Of a stretch of DNA of 64,000 nt, positions 42,975-52,019 are shown piece after piece (positions within the stretch are counted from its first letter, which is position 1; every line of letters starts with the position of its first letter). The notes under the pieces are model-generated. The model had not been told where the DNA came from. It saw only the letters and a program-made list of their open reading frames with translations, and searched no databases. The stretch is from M3007 sp044350425 (lineage in GTDB: Bacteria > Bacteroidota > Bacteroidia > Chitinophagales > Saprospiraceae): the NCBI GenBank assembly GCA_044350425.1, contig JBILHS010000010.1:1-64000 (forward strand). Reading direction: 5' to 3'. The position numbers and the translations under genes are program-made.

Positions 42975-43637
42975 ATGCTTCGCTATCTTGATATTCTAGT
43001 TGCCGACCACCACCCGATCTTTGTAGCCGGGTTGCGGTCTTTGCTGTCTAACACCGGCAGCGAGCAATTTTCCTTCAACATCAAAGGAGTGGCCACCAAC
43101 GGCTTCCAGGTTGCAGAATATCTGGGCAATTCCCAACCAGATCTTTTTTTACTCGACCCAGAGCTTCCGGATGCAGAGGGCTTAAAGATCCTTTCCGCAG
43201 TAAAGCAAAACGGTTCGAAAACCCGTATCCTCATTCTCGATGATTCCGGCGATCCAACGCATATTCAGGCTGCATTCAGGGCCGGTGCGGATGGATATAT
43301 GCTTAAAACAGGTTCTCAGGACGAATTGTTACAAGCAGTAGGGGAACTTGCGGAAGGCCGTACTTTTGTAGGGCAGGGTCTGATGCCCATGACATTTCAA
43401 AGGGAAGCCGAGGACCTTGCGCCGGATCTTAAGTTTGCCAAGGATCATGGACTGACCCGCCGTGAGCTGGAAATTCTAAAACTCATTGGGCAGGCGCTCA
43501 ACAACAAGGAGATCTCAGACCGAATTTATATCAGCGACCAGACCGCCAGCGTACACCGCAAAAATATCATGCGCAAATTGGGGGTGAATAGCACCGGAAC
43601 CTTGATCAAGATGGCTTTCGAAAATCATCTGGTCTGA
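42975..43637 (+). CDS. NarL/LuxR-type response regulator
   Basis: 220 residues from ATG 42975 (MLRYLDILVADHHPIFVAGL). The receiver domain has the acidic pair at ADHHP, the phosphoacceptor Asp in DLFLLDPELPD and the Lys in ADGYMLKTGS. The C-terminal LuxR helix-turn-helix is LTRRELEILKLIGQALNNKE followed by SDQTASVHRKNIMRKL. It binds DNA after phosphorylation. No histidine kinase is next to it, so its partner is elsewhere. It lies 306 bp upstream of the largest T9SS gene; control of that gene is possible but unproven. Confidence 0.92.
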   Translation: MLRYLDILVADHHPIFVAGLRSLLSNTGSEQFSFNIKGVATNGFQVAEYLGNSQPDLFLLDPELPDAEGLKILSAVKQNGSKTRILILDDSGDPTHIQAAFRAGADGYMLKTGSQDELLQAVGELAEGRTFVGQGLMPMTFQREAEDLAPDLKFAKDHGLTRRELEILKLIGQALNNKEISDRIYISDQTASVHRKNIMRKLGVNSTGTLIKMAFENHLV

Positions 43638-43943
43638 TTTTTTAGTACATAAAAGTAATACTATTGCTTGTCTGTTCTATCTTCGCACTCAGTTTTGGTG
43701 AGCAATTTGCGCTTTTTTTAGCGTAGCATTAAATTAACCTTGTTCTGGTAGGTACTTTTTGCTGGTAGGCATTGTTTTTGCTGTACCATTAAAAGTATTG
43801 GCACAGTTTTTTCTTTGGGAAAACGCTGCTCAGTTCATTACGTTTTTTTTAACTTTGTCGCGTTTTTGAAAAACCAGCTAGATGGCGGGTTCCATTTTAA
43901 TAAACTTCAGTTGATCGACTACATTTCTAATCAGTTTTTACTC
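43638..43943 (+). other. Leader region of the 1473-residue T9SS gene
   Basis: About 300 bases without a gene. An imperfect -7 box TATCTTCG (43678-43685) is present, without a TTG at the usual distance. In-frame codons from 43815 precede the ATG at 43944 but encode no conserved sequence. Nothing else is recognised. Confidence 0.4.
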
Positions 43944-46900
43944 ATGAAAAAAGCGAATTCTACACTCTTTATTAATTTGACGGGATGGACGCTTGCCTTG
44001 GCTTTATCGCTTTCAGTCAACTTTGTCGCGAACGCTCAATGCAATATGATCTGCAATGATTTGGTGCAGATTTCTCTGGATGACGATTGTCAAACGGAAA
44101 TTTTACCGGATATGATCCTGGAGGGCAACGGATGCCCCAATGGTAATTTCCAGGTACAGGCAAAAATAAATGGCGCATGGACGCCTGCGACGGGTAATTT
44201 TGTTGCCACCGCCGCCCATATCAACCTCACACTCCAGATTCGGGTCAGAGACCTTATCTCGCTGAATTCATGCACTGGATTTGCGCACATTGAGGACAAG
44301 TTGGCACCAGTCATCGGCTGCGAAAACATTTCTTTGAACTGTGCAATCACGGATTATACCCCGGACTATCTGCAAAATGTGCTGAACATTTCGCAGGCTT
44401 ACCCTTCAGTAGATGAAAATTGCACGGCAACCACGCTCTCTTTTATAGACACCTATTTTGATCTGGGTTGTAACGGCAGCATCAATGGATTTTCAGATGT
44501 AAGTGCCTACGTGATCCGTAAATGGACCGTTGTGGATGAAAGTGGCAACTCGGCTACCTGCGATCAGTTCCTCTATTTCGATCGTCTCCATGCAGCGGAT
44601 GTGTTTTTCCCGGCTGATGTGACCGTAGACTGCTCCAATCCAAACACCAGCCCGGCTTCTACAGGTGCTCCTTACGTAAAGGAATTTGGTGTTAACTTTG
44701 ATATCTGGCCCAATGGCACTTTCTGCGAGCTGAACGGCACCTATAAGGATCTGCCCTTACTGATCTGTGATGGAACGACCAAGATCCTTCGTACCTGGAC
44801 GATCTACGACTGGTGCAGGCCCACAAGCCCAACCAATCCGCTCACGCACGTTCAAATCGTCATGGTGCTGGACAATCAGGGCCCTGAATTGGAATGTCCT
44901 GAAAATCTTACCGTGGGCACCAATCCAAATGATTGCCAACTCGATTTTGACCTTCCGGATGTATTTGTAACGGACAATTGTTCACGTCTTGCCAGTATCG
45001 AAGCCCAATGGCTGGATTACAACGGGGTCGGGCAGTCTATTTATGGAACATTCACTACTTTCCCGGGCAACAACCCCTGGGATCGTGATACACTTGCGGT
45101 ATTGGGCTACGCCAATAATCTTGGTATAGGCGTTACGCAGGTGAAGTATATTATTAAGGACAATTGTGGCAACAGCACCGTTTGCATCTTTGATGTAAAT
45201 GTTGAAGACAGCACACCGCCTACGGTTGCCTGTGATCAAACCACGCAGGTGGGTTTGGTGTCTGACGGTACGGCATTCGTGAATGCAAGTACTTTTGATG
45301 ATGGATCTTACGACAACTGCTCTCCGGTCTTTTTCAAAGCCCGCCGCATGGATCCAAACGGTTGTCAGGACAATACAGTGTTTGATGATCAGGTCAAATT
45401 CTGCTGCGAGGACGTGGGCGATACCATCCGCGTGATTCTTCGTGTTTACGACGTACCGGTTCCTGCAGGCCCTGTGGATCTCGAATTTGAAGAGTTACAC
45501 TCCAACGATTGCATGATCCTTGCCCTGGTGGAGGACAAGATCAAGCCGACGTGCCTGCCTCCCAATAACTTCACTGTGAATTGTGAAAACTTCGATCCAA
45601 GCCTTTGGGTTTATGGAAAACCAGAGGTTTATGACAATTGCTGTCTGGATTCAACCAAAGTATATCAGGGCCAGGTCGGTCTGACGCATTCAGTGAGCTA
45701 TACCCAGTTTGATACCGTTTGTAACAAAGGTACCATCACACGTACTTTCCGCGCCTGGGATTGCTATGGCCAAAGCAGCCAATGCACTCAACGCATCATT
45801 GTAAATTACAACCAGAATTACTACGTAAAATTCCCGAACGATGCCATTGTGACCGTGTGTAACGGTACCGGCGTTTATGGCGAACCAAGTTTCTTCGGCG
45901 AAGATTGTGAATTGCTTGCAGTTTCTTTCCAGGACGAGATATTCACGGTGGTTACAGATGCCTGCTTTAAGATCGAGCGTACCTGGCAGATCATTAACTG
46001 GTGCACTTACAACCCGAATGCAGGCTTTATTTATGTAGACAATCCGAATCCGAATCCGATCTCGAATGCTGCTGCAAATCTGGCGGGTCCAACGGTTTCA
46101 GCGCCCGGAACCTTACCACCCTGGACTGCTACGAAAGTAAAGATCAATCCAACGGATCCTGCTGTTAAGGATTACAGTGACTACTGGCAGAAAAATGCAA
46201 ATGGTTACCGCTACAAGCAGATCATTAAGATTGTTGACGGACAGGCGCCCACCGGGACCTATGTTACCCCGAACTGTGGAAACCAAAACTGGCTGACCGC
46301 CAACAACGCACTTCTTTGGAATGAATCATACTGGTGGGATAATAATATTCAGACGCATGACCTCTGCGAAGAGCCTACCGATCTGAGCATTACCGCTACG
46401 GATGCTTGTTCCGGTGCGAATGTAAACATCGAATACCTCCTTTTCCTGGATCTGGATGGTGATGGCACCATGGAGACGGTGATCAACTCTGTGAACACGG
46501 GCATTGCTGGCCTCGGCTGGAACAATGTATTGTACAACAACCTGAATACTCCGAATTTCTCCGGAGGTACTTCACGGCAGTTTGATGGTCGTCCGGTATC
46601 CAACAATCAAAAATTTGGATTTGCCATTCAGGAAACGGTGAACGGTAACAATAAGATCGGTTCAGTTCGCTGGAACACCCAGCAGCAACAGAACACCTAC
46701 GCTGTGCCTGAGTTGCCACATGGTACCCACAAGATCAAGTGGTTTATTACCGATGGTTGTGGCAACAACAAAGAATACGAATATACTTTCACCGTGAAAG
46801 ATTGTAAGGCGCCTACCGTGGTTTGCCTGAACGGACTTTCTGTGAATATTATGCCAACCGGTATGATTCAGTTGTGGGCATCAGACTTCCTTCAATACAC

Positions 46901-48365
46901 GGATGATAACTGTACGCCTTCTAATCAGATCAAAATCGGCATCCGCAAATGTGGTACGGGTACTGGTTTCCCCGTAGATGTGAATGGCAACCCCATTACT
47001 AATGTAGCATTTACCTGCACAGAAGTTGGCACCCAGTGTGTTGAACTTTGGGCCATAGATGCTGCAGGCAACGCAGACTACTGTGAAACCTATATCATTG
47101 TCCAGGACAACATCGGTATTTGCAGCGGCGCACTGAAACCGGTCGTAGCGGGTTTTTTGAAGACTGAAGCACAGGAAGGGGTAGAAGGCGCCAATGTTAC
47201 GCTTTACGGTGTCTTGCCAACCGGGTTGGCTGCTCCTGCGGTATCAGATATGACGGACAACCAAGGCAATTTCGTTTTTGCCAATGTGCTTCCTGTAGGC
47301 TCTAATTACGTCCTGGCACCAGAGAAAGATGACAATCCACTTAATGGGGTGACCACTTACGACCTGGTGCTGATCTCTAAGCACATCCTGGGTATTGAGC
47401 CATTCAATAGCCCGTACAAGATGATCGCGGCTGACGGAAACAAGAGTGGCAGTATCACGACTTTCGATATTGTTGAATTCCGTAAGCTCATTCTGGGCAT
47501 CTACAGTGAAATGCCTGGCAATACTTCCTGGCGTTTTATAGACAAGGATTATGCATTCCCGAACCTGCTCAACCCTTTCCAGGAGTCATTCCCGGAATCA
47601 AAAGCGGTCACGGATATGCAACTGGCAAATTTTGAGGAAGACTTTGTCGGGGTTAAAATTGGGGATGTGAACAATTCTGTTGTGCTCAATGCCCAGGCAA
47701 ATGCTGATGATCGTGGTCTCGGCACCCTTTATTTCGACGTTGAAGATCGCAATGTAAAGGCCGGTGAAATGGTCGAGGTGAAAATGATTGCTTCAGAAAA
47801 GGTTGCAGGGTACCAGTTTACATTAAATTTAGAAGGCTTAGAAATCCTGGAGGTTTTGCCTGGCGAAAATATGGGCAAAGAGAACTTTGCCACTTTCCCG
47901 GCTGCAATTACAGCATCTGTAAATGCTGAGGCGGGCGAATTTGCCTTCCGTTTCCGTGTGAACCGTGCTGGCCAGTTGAGCCAGATGATCAGCCTCGGCA
48001 ACAGCATCACGCGTTCTGAGGGATATGCGCTGGTCAATGAGGAGATCACGAAAAAAGAATTGAACCTACGGTTTAACGGAACCACTGGAAGCATCCTTTC
48101 CGGTGCAGGGTTTGAGTTGCTGCAAAACGCACCGAACCCGACCAAGAGCTTCACCAACATTTCATTCTACCTGCCAGAAGCAGGCGAGGCTACGCTGACC
48201 ATCAGCAATGCTGAAGGCCGGGTGGTCAAAATGTTGAACGGTTCCTTTGCTAAAGGTTTTAATACACTCACCCTGCAGCGCGCTGAATTGGAAGCTGGCA
48301 TTTTGTTCTACCAACTGAATACCGCCACACACAGCGCTACGAAAAAGATGATCGTAGTAGAATAA
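43944..48365 (+). CDS. Giant T9SS cargo with HYR/Ig-like repeats, dockerin-like and cohesin-like segments
   Basis: 1473 residues from ATG 43944 (signal peptide MKKANSTLFINLTGWTLALA...NAQ). The long first part has Cys-rich HYR-like repeats (VEDSTPPTVACDQTTQVGL, VKDCKAPTVVCLNGLSVNI, DNQGPELECPENLTV). Near residue 1070 there is a carboxypeptidase-regulatory-like sandwich (GVEGANVTLYGVLPTG). At ~1138-1190 there is a dockerin-like pair (YDLVLISKHILGI, FDIVEFRKLILGIY, each after a Gly/Asp/Asn-rich loop). At ~1255-1375 comes a cohesin-like beta-sandwich, and finally a T9SS domain (LLQNAPNPTKSFTNISFYL...KMIVVE). Such proteins act as adhesins or matrix parts; that role is inferred. Confidence 0.88.
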   Translation: MKKANSTLFINLTGWTLALALSLSVNFVANAQCNMICNDLVQISLDDDCQTEILPDMILEGNGCPNGNFQVQAKINGAWTPATGNFVATAAHINLTLQIRVRDLISLNSCTGFAHIEDKLAPVIGCENISLNCAITDYTPDYLQNVLNISQAYPSVDENCTATTLSFIDTYFDLGCNGSINGFSDVSAYVIRKWTVVDESGNSATCDQFLYFDRLHAADVFFPADVTVDCSNPNTSPASTGAPYVKEFGVNFDIWPNGTFCELNGTYKDLPLLICDGTTKILRTWTIYDWCRPTSPTNPLTHVQIVMVLDNQGPELECPENLTVGTNPNDCQLDFDLPDVFVTDNCSRLASIEAQWLDYNGVGQSIYGTFTTFPGNNPWDRDTLAVLGYANNLGIGVTQVKYIIKDNCGNSTVCIFDVNVEDSTPPTVACDQTTQVGLVSDGTAFVNASTFDDGSYDNCSPVFFKARRMDPNGCQDNTVFDDQVKFCCEDVGDTIRVILRVYDVPVPAGPVDLEFEELHSNDCMILALVEDKIKPTCLPPNNFTVNCENFDPSLWVYGKPEVYDNCCLDSTKVYQGQVGLTHSVSYTQFDTVCNKGTITRTFRAWDCYGQSSQCTQRIIVNYNQNYYVKFPNDAIVTVCNGTGVYGEPSFFGEDCELLAVSFQDEIFTVVTDACFKIERTWQIINWCTYNPNAGFIYVDNPNPNPISNAAANLAGPTVSAPGTLPPWTATKVKINPTDPAVKDYSDYWQKNANGYRYKQIIKIVDGQAPTGTYVTPNCGNQNWLTANNALLWNESYWWDNNIQTHDLCEEPTDLSITATDACSGANVNIEYLLFLDLDGDGTMETVINSVNTGIAGLGWNNVLYNNLNTPNFSGGTSRQFDGRPVSNNQKFGFAIQETVNGNNKIGSVRWNTQQQQNTYAVPELPHGTHKIKWFITDGCGNNKEYEYTFTVKDCKAPTVVCLNGLSVNIMPTGMIQLWASDFLQYTDDNCTPSNQIKIGIRKCGTGTGFPVDVNGNPITNVAFTCTEVGTQCVELWAIDAAGNADYCETYIIVQDNIGICSGALKPVVAGFLKTEAQEGVEGANVTLYGVLPTGLAAPAVSDMTDNQGNFVFANVLPVGSNYVLAPEKDDNPLNGVTTYDLVLISKHILGIEPFNSPYKMIAADGNKSGSITTFDIVEFRKLILGIYSEMPGNTSWRFIDKDYAFPNLLNPFQESFPESKAVTDMQLANFEEDFVGVKIGDVNNSVVLNAQANADDRGLGTLYFDVEDRNVKAGEMVEVKMIASEKVAGYQFTLNLEGLEILEVLPGENMGKENFATFPAAITASVNAEAGEFAFRFRVNRAGQLSQMISLGNSITRSEGYALVNEEITKKELNLRFNGTTGSILSGAGFELLQNAPNPTKSFTNISFYLPEAGEATLTISNAEGRVVKMLNGSFAKGFNTLTLQRAELEAGILFYQLNTATHSATKKMIVVE

Positions 48366-48408
48366 GCGAAATACTTCGGACGACCTTCATGGTCTGATAG
48401 ATTCAATC

Positions 48409-48453
48409 AAGCGCGGTTCTCGGGGATAATCCTCGGGAACCGCGCTTTTTTTT
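48409..48453 (+). terminator. Terminator after the giant T9SS gene
   Basis: AAGCGCGGTTC (48409-48419) pairs with GAACCGCGCTT (48437-48447), with an inner CGGGG/CCTCG part, followed by a run of T. Confidence 0.9.
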
Positions 48454-48479
48454 GGGTGTCCTGTTAAAATTTAAAAAAG

Positions 48480-48538
48480 CGCAGCGCACCGACAAACCGC
48501 GCACCGGAAAAACGGGTTAAAAATGGTCGTGCGCTGCG
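48480..48538. repeat. GC-rich inverted repeat downstream of the terminator
   Basis: CGCAGCGCAC (48480-48489) pairs with GTGCGCTGCG (48529-48538), with CCGCGCACCGG inside. The word GCAGCGCACCG also occurs in the core of the element at 38868-39082, so the two may be related. Confidence 0.6.
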
Positions 48539-48634
48539 TGCTTTCATGGTTAGAATAATAAACTTTGTTACAATATTCAATTGCAAACACCGATATTCCT
48601 GCTGTTAAAATCTTCTGTACTCCTTCGGCAACCC

Positions 48635-48642
48635 TACCTTTG
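48635..48642 (+). promoter_or_regulatory. -7 box directly before meaB
   Basis: TACCTTTG ends four bases before ATG 48647. If used, the transcript would start at or near the A of ATG, giving a leaderless message. No clear TTG is seen upstream. Confidence 0.45.
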
Positions 48643-48646
48643 CCGC

Positions 48647-49669
48647 ATGCGCCGTCCTCTTCCCAGTGTCGAACAATTTGTGCAGGGTATCCGCGCCTGC
48701 GACCGTGTGTTGCTGGGTCAGGCGATCACGCTCGTGGAAAGCGCCCGCGAAGATCACCAGAGCCTGGCGCGGGAAATTATTGCGGAATTGCTGCGTCACC
48801 CTACATTGCCCGAAGTAGGCAACTCCGAAAGTAACAGGCCTGACACCCTGAGAATCGCCATCACCGGCGCACCAGGTGTGGGCAAAAGCACTTTTATTGA
48901 AGCGCTGGGCATGCACCTCATCAGCCAGGGGAAGCGACCTGCTGTGCTGGCCATTGACCCCTCCAGTTCCGTAAGTGGCGGCAGTATTCTGGGCGATAAA
49001 ACGCGCATGGAGCGACTTTCGGCTTCCGAACAGGCTTTTATCCGGCCCTCTCCCTCGGGCGATTCCCTCGGAGGGGTGGCACGCAAAACCCGGGAGGCCA
49101 TCGTTTTGGTGGAGGCAGCAGGATTTGATACCATCCTGATCGAAACCGTGGGTGTCGGGCAGTCAGAGATCGCGGCGCAACGCATGACCGACCTTTTTTT
49201 GCTCCTGTTATTGCCGGGTGCCGGGGATGAGTTGCAGGGGATCAAGCGCGGTATTGTAGAAATGGCTGATCTAATGGTTGTAAATAAAGCAGATGGTGAC
49301 CGGGTCAGCTTGGCAAACCAGGCACGTGGTCACTACCTCAACGCGGCCCATTTGTTTCCGGTGAAGCCCAGCGGATGGCAACCCAGGGTCATGGCGTGTA
49401 GTGCCCTGGAAAACAAGGGTATTGACGAGATCTGGCAAGCAATTCTGGCGTTTCAGCAAGAGACCCTTGCGAATGGTTTTTTACAGGAAAATCGCCGGCA
49501 ACAAGCCGGTTACTGGCTGGAAGACGCGCTGGAAGCAGGCCTGAAAGCCCGATTTTACAAGCTCCCTTCTGTCAAAGCTACACTTGCAGATGTGGAGGCG
49601 GAAGTACTCGCCGGACGGATGTCTCCTACGGATGCGGCGATCCGGGTGCTGGGTATGGTTGGATGGTGA
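48647..49669 (+). CDS. meaB: Methylmalonyl-CoA mutase-associated GTPase MeaB
   Basis: 340 residues from ATG 48647 (MRRPLPSVEQFVQGIRACD). A longer frame from 48581 would overlap the promoter box. Walker A is GAPGVGKST, followed by DPSSSVSGGSILGDKTRM and the base-recognition NKAD; the G3 region is VETVGVGQSE. The C-terminal dimerisation arm is present. MeaB loads and protects adenosylcobalamin in methylmalonyl-CoA mutase. The mutase subunits are not in this window. The gene is followed by a 160-bp palindromic region. Confidence 0.95.
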   Translation: MRRPLPSVEQFVQGIRACDRVLLGQAITLVESAREDHQSLAREIIAELLRHPTLPEVGNSESNRPDTLRIAITGAPGVGKSTFIEALGMHLISQGKRPAVLAIDPSSSVSGGSILGDKTRMERLSASEQAFIRPSPSGDSLGGVARKTREAIVLVEAAGFDTILIETVGVGQSEIAAQRMTDLFLLLLLPGAGDELQGIKRGIVEMADLMVVNKADGDRVSLANQARGHYLNAAHLFPVKPSGWQPRVMACSALENKGIDEIWQAILAFQQETLANGFLQENRRQQAGYWLEDALEAGLKARFYKLPSVKATLADVEAEVLAGRMSPTDAAIRVLGMVGW

Positions 49670-49698
49670 TTGGGCAGGGCAAACGCATTAAAATCAGA

Positions 49699-49858
49699 TA
49701 TTTTGAGTGACGAGTGATGATTACATGAGTGATGATTGTTGAGGTAAAAGTTTGATTGTCGATGGCCGAGGTTCCATCAATCAACCATCCTACTTCAACA
49801 ATCGTCCCTCAACTTCAACAATCATCACTCATGTAATCATCACTCGTCACTCAAAATA
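49699..49858. repeat. 47-bp inverted repeat between meaB and the LolC/E-type gene
   Basis: Arms 49699-49745 and 49812-49858 pair over 47 positions with one G-T. They are built of GAGTGATGATTACATGAGTG-like words. The inner part continues with weaker complementarity (TTTGATTG / CAATCAA). No ORF. The 300 bases between the two genes hold only this structure and a promoter box. Confidence 0.92.
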
Positions 49859-49956
49859 CTTCTGCATTTCGTAAATTTTACTTAAAAAATTTAATACGTT
49901 TGTCTTGGGGGGATTGGTGATTCAAGGCTCAGGCACCCCAAATCACCAAATCCCCC

Positions 49957-49964
49957 TATCTTCG
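49957..49964 (+). promoter_or_regulatory. Near-consensus -7 box before the LolC/E-type gene
   Basis: TATCTTCG ends seven bases before ATG 49972, the same short-leader geometry as at meaB and ruvX. Confidence 0.35.
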
Positions 49965-49971
49965 CCCCAGC

Positions 49972-51195
49972 ATGAACCTCCCACTATTAATTTCCCGGCG
50001 CTACCTTTTTGCGAAGCGCAGCACCAACGCCATCAATATTATCACAGGCATCTCTGTGCTGGGCATGGCCATTGGCACCGCGGCACTGATTCTGGTATTG
50101 TCGGTTTTTAATGGTTTTGAGGATTTGCTTGCCGATTTGTTCGGCCATTTCAATCCGGAGCTCAAGATCACGCCTGCTAAAGGCAAAACTTTTGAGGTAG
50201 ATAGCTTTGTGTTGGTCAAATTACGAAGCCTGCCCGGAGTAGAGATCGTGAGCGAAACGCTGGAAGAAATCGCCTTTTTTGAGCACGATGGCTCTCAGGA
50301 TTTTGGAGTGCTAAAAGGAGTAGATTCACTTTTCGCGAGGGTCAATGGGATAGACTCTGACACGACATTGCGAGAAGGACAATATCTGTTGAAAGATGGG
50401 TTGCGAAATTGCCTGGTGCTGGGTGCAGGTGTTCGAAATAAATTGAGTGTCAATATCAGCAATCCACTTGCTGTGATCACAGTATATATGCCTGAACAAA
50501 AGACAGGTTTTCTGGACAAACCCTTCAAAACCAGACAGGCCAGTCCCGTTGGCACCTTTGCCATTCAGCAGGAATTTGACAATGAATACGTGCTGACCAA
50601 CCTGGAATTCATCCGTGAGCTCCTGGAAGCTCCCCCGGGCACCGTTTCCGCCCTCGAAATTAAATGCGCCCCACATGCGAATATGCTGGAGATCAAAGCC
50701 CAGGCCCGCGCTTTGCTGGGAGAGGGGTTGGTCATGAAGGATCGTTATCAACAGAATGAAGCTTTTTTTAAAGTGATGCAACTGGAAAAATGGATGGGTT
50801 TTGCCATTACCAGCCTCATGCTTTTACTCATGGCGTTCAATACTGTGGGGGCTTTGTGGATGATCGTGCTTGATAAGAAAAGGGACATTAGTACCCTGAA
50901 AAGCATGGGGGCAACGGATGCTACGGTGCACAGAATTTTTTTGCTGGAAGGCTTACTGCTCAGTATCTTAGGGATGGGCATTGGACTCGTTCTGGCAATT
51001 GCGCTTTATTTTGCTCAAAAAAACTGGGGTATTGTCACCATTCCTGAAGGTTTTTTGGTGGAGAGTTATCCCATCTCCATGCGGGCAACAGACTTTTTGC
51101 CGGTCACCCTCACGGTTTTAGGCATCGGTTTGCTGGCGGCGCTTTTACCGGCGCGGCGGGCGGCGCAAGTGCCGGCTTTTTTGAGGGAAGAATAA
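49972..51195 (+). CDS. Lipoprotein-release / FtsX-type ABC permease (LolC/LolE family)
   Basis: 407 residues. The topology is one N-terminal span (INIITGISVLGMAIGTAALILVLSVFNGF), a large periplasmic domain (~residues 45-270) and three C-terminal spans (FAITSLMLLLMAFNTVGALWM, FLLEGLLLSILGMGIGLVLAIA, FLPVTLTVLGIGLLAALLPA). The start ISRRYLFAKRSTNAINIITG is the LolC/E pattern. Such permeases pull outer-membrane lipoproteins from the inner membrane with a LolD ATPase, which is not nearby. A general FtsX-like permease cannot be excluded. Confidence 0.9.
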   Translation: MNLPLLISRRYLFAKRSTNAINIITGISVLGMAIGTAALILVLSVFNGFEDLLADLFGHFNPELKITPAKGKTFEVDSFVLVKLRSLPGVEIVSETLEEIAFFEHDGSQDFGVLKGVDSLFARVNGIDSDTTLREGQYLLKDGLRNCLVLGAGVRNKLSVNISNPLAVITVYMPEQKTGFLDKPFKTRQASPVGTFAIQQEFDNEYVLTNLEFIRELLEAPPGTVSALEIKCAPHANMLEIKAQARALLGEGLVMKDRYQQNEAFFKVMQLEKWMGFAITSLMLLLMAFNTVGALWMIVLDKKRDISTLKSMGATDATVHRIFLLEGLLLSILGMGIGLVLAIALYFAQKNWGIVTIPEGFLVESYPISMRATDFLPVTLTVLGIGLLAALLPARRAAQVPAFLREE

Positions 51196-51398
51196 ATTAC
51201 TGCCCGATAATCAGCCATCGTGGATGTAATTATGGCCCCTTTCGGTACATTAAAAAATCAAGAAAAATTGGACATTCAGTTCAGCATTTTTCAAAACTAC
51301 CTATCTTTCGCATCAATTAAGTGACTTGTATAGCATGTTCCGTCTATACACTGCAATTTTGCAAAAACATACACCACAGTAAAATTTTCATTCCAATC

Positions 51399-51794
51399 AT
51401 GTCAGTAAAAGACAAATACTCCAGCGTACTTGCTTTAGGCGAGAAAATCGGCATCCGTGACGGCAAAATTGAAGAAGGCGCAGACGGCGTACTCCGTATG
51501 TGGGGTACTGCAGAAACGACCTACGAAAAAGACCAGATCTGGGATGCTATCAAAGCCATTGGCGGCGCAAGCCCTGCGGATCTGCTTGCAGATATCAAAG
51601 TAGCCAATACAGACTACTACACCAAGCATACTGTAGAAAAAGGGGACAGCCTGAGCAAAATGGCGATCCACTACTACGGCAAGGAAAATATGATGAAGTA
51701 TAAAGAGATCTTCGAGGCCAACCGTGATGTTCTGAACGATCCTGATGAGATTGAAGTAGGCCAGGTGCTTACGATTCCAAATATCTGGAGCTAA
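51399..51794 (+). CDS. BON-LysM protein (Kbp/YgaU-like)
   Basis: 131 residues from ATG 51399 (MSVKDKYSSVLALGEKIGIR). The first part (to ~75) has the BON-like pattern VLRMWGTAETTYEKDQIWDAI. The second is a LysM domain (HTVEKGDSLSKMAIHYYGKE ... ILTIPNIW-like ending QVLTIPNIWS). There is no signal peptide, as in E. coli Kbp, a cytoplasmic potassium-binding protein of the same layout. Function by analogy only. A longer frame from 51321 is unlikely. A terminator follows. Confidence 0.9.
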   Translation: MSVKDKYSSVLALGEKIGIRDGKIEEGADGVLRMWGTAETTYEKDQIWDAIKAIGGASPADLLADIKVANTDYYTKHTVEKGDSLSKMAIHYYGKENMMKYKEIFEANRDVLNDPDEIEVGQVLTIPNIWS

Positions 51795-51862
51795 TCTTTC
51801 AGAAAGAGGTCGTTTGTGTGGTCATGTTTTCAACATAGCACCGCAACCTAACCATACATAGT

Positions 51863-51898
51863 AAAGGCTGTCTCGCATCAAGTGAGGCAGCCTTTTTT
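51863..51898 (+). terminator. Terminator after the LysM gene
   Basis: AAAGGCTGTCTCGC pairs with GTGAGGCAGCCTTT around a short loop, followed by T6. Confidence 0.9.
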
Positions 51899-51914
51899 CT
51901 TTTCGGCAAGTTGC

Positions 51915-51922
51915 TATCTTTG
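51915..51922 (+). promoter_or_regulatory. -7 box upstream of the second lipoprotein/protease pair
   Basis: TATCTTTG matches the consensus and lies 98 bases before the lipoprotein ATG. No clear TTG is at the right distance, because a terminator T-run occupies that place. Confidence 0.4.
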
Positions 51923-52019
51923 CGGAATAATGGGGCCACGGATAAGACACGATGTGTGCAGCATGAGCAAATAAATATTCAAATAAAAGGCAATCATTTT
52001 AATTTAAAAACGGCAGATT

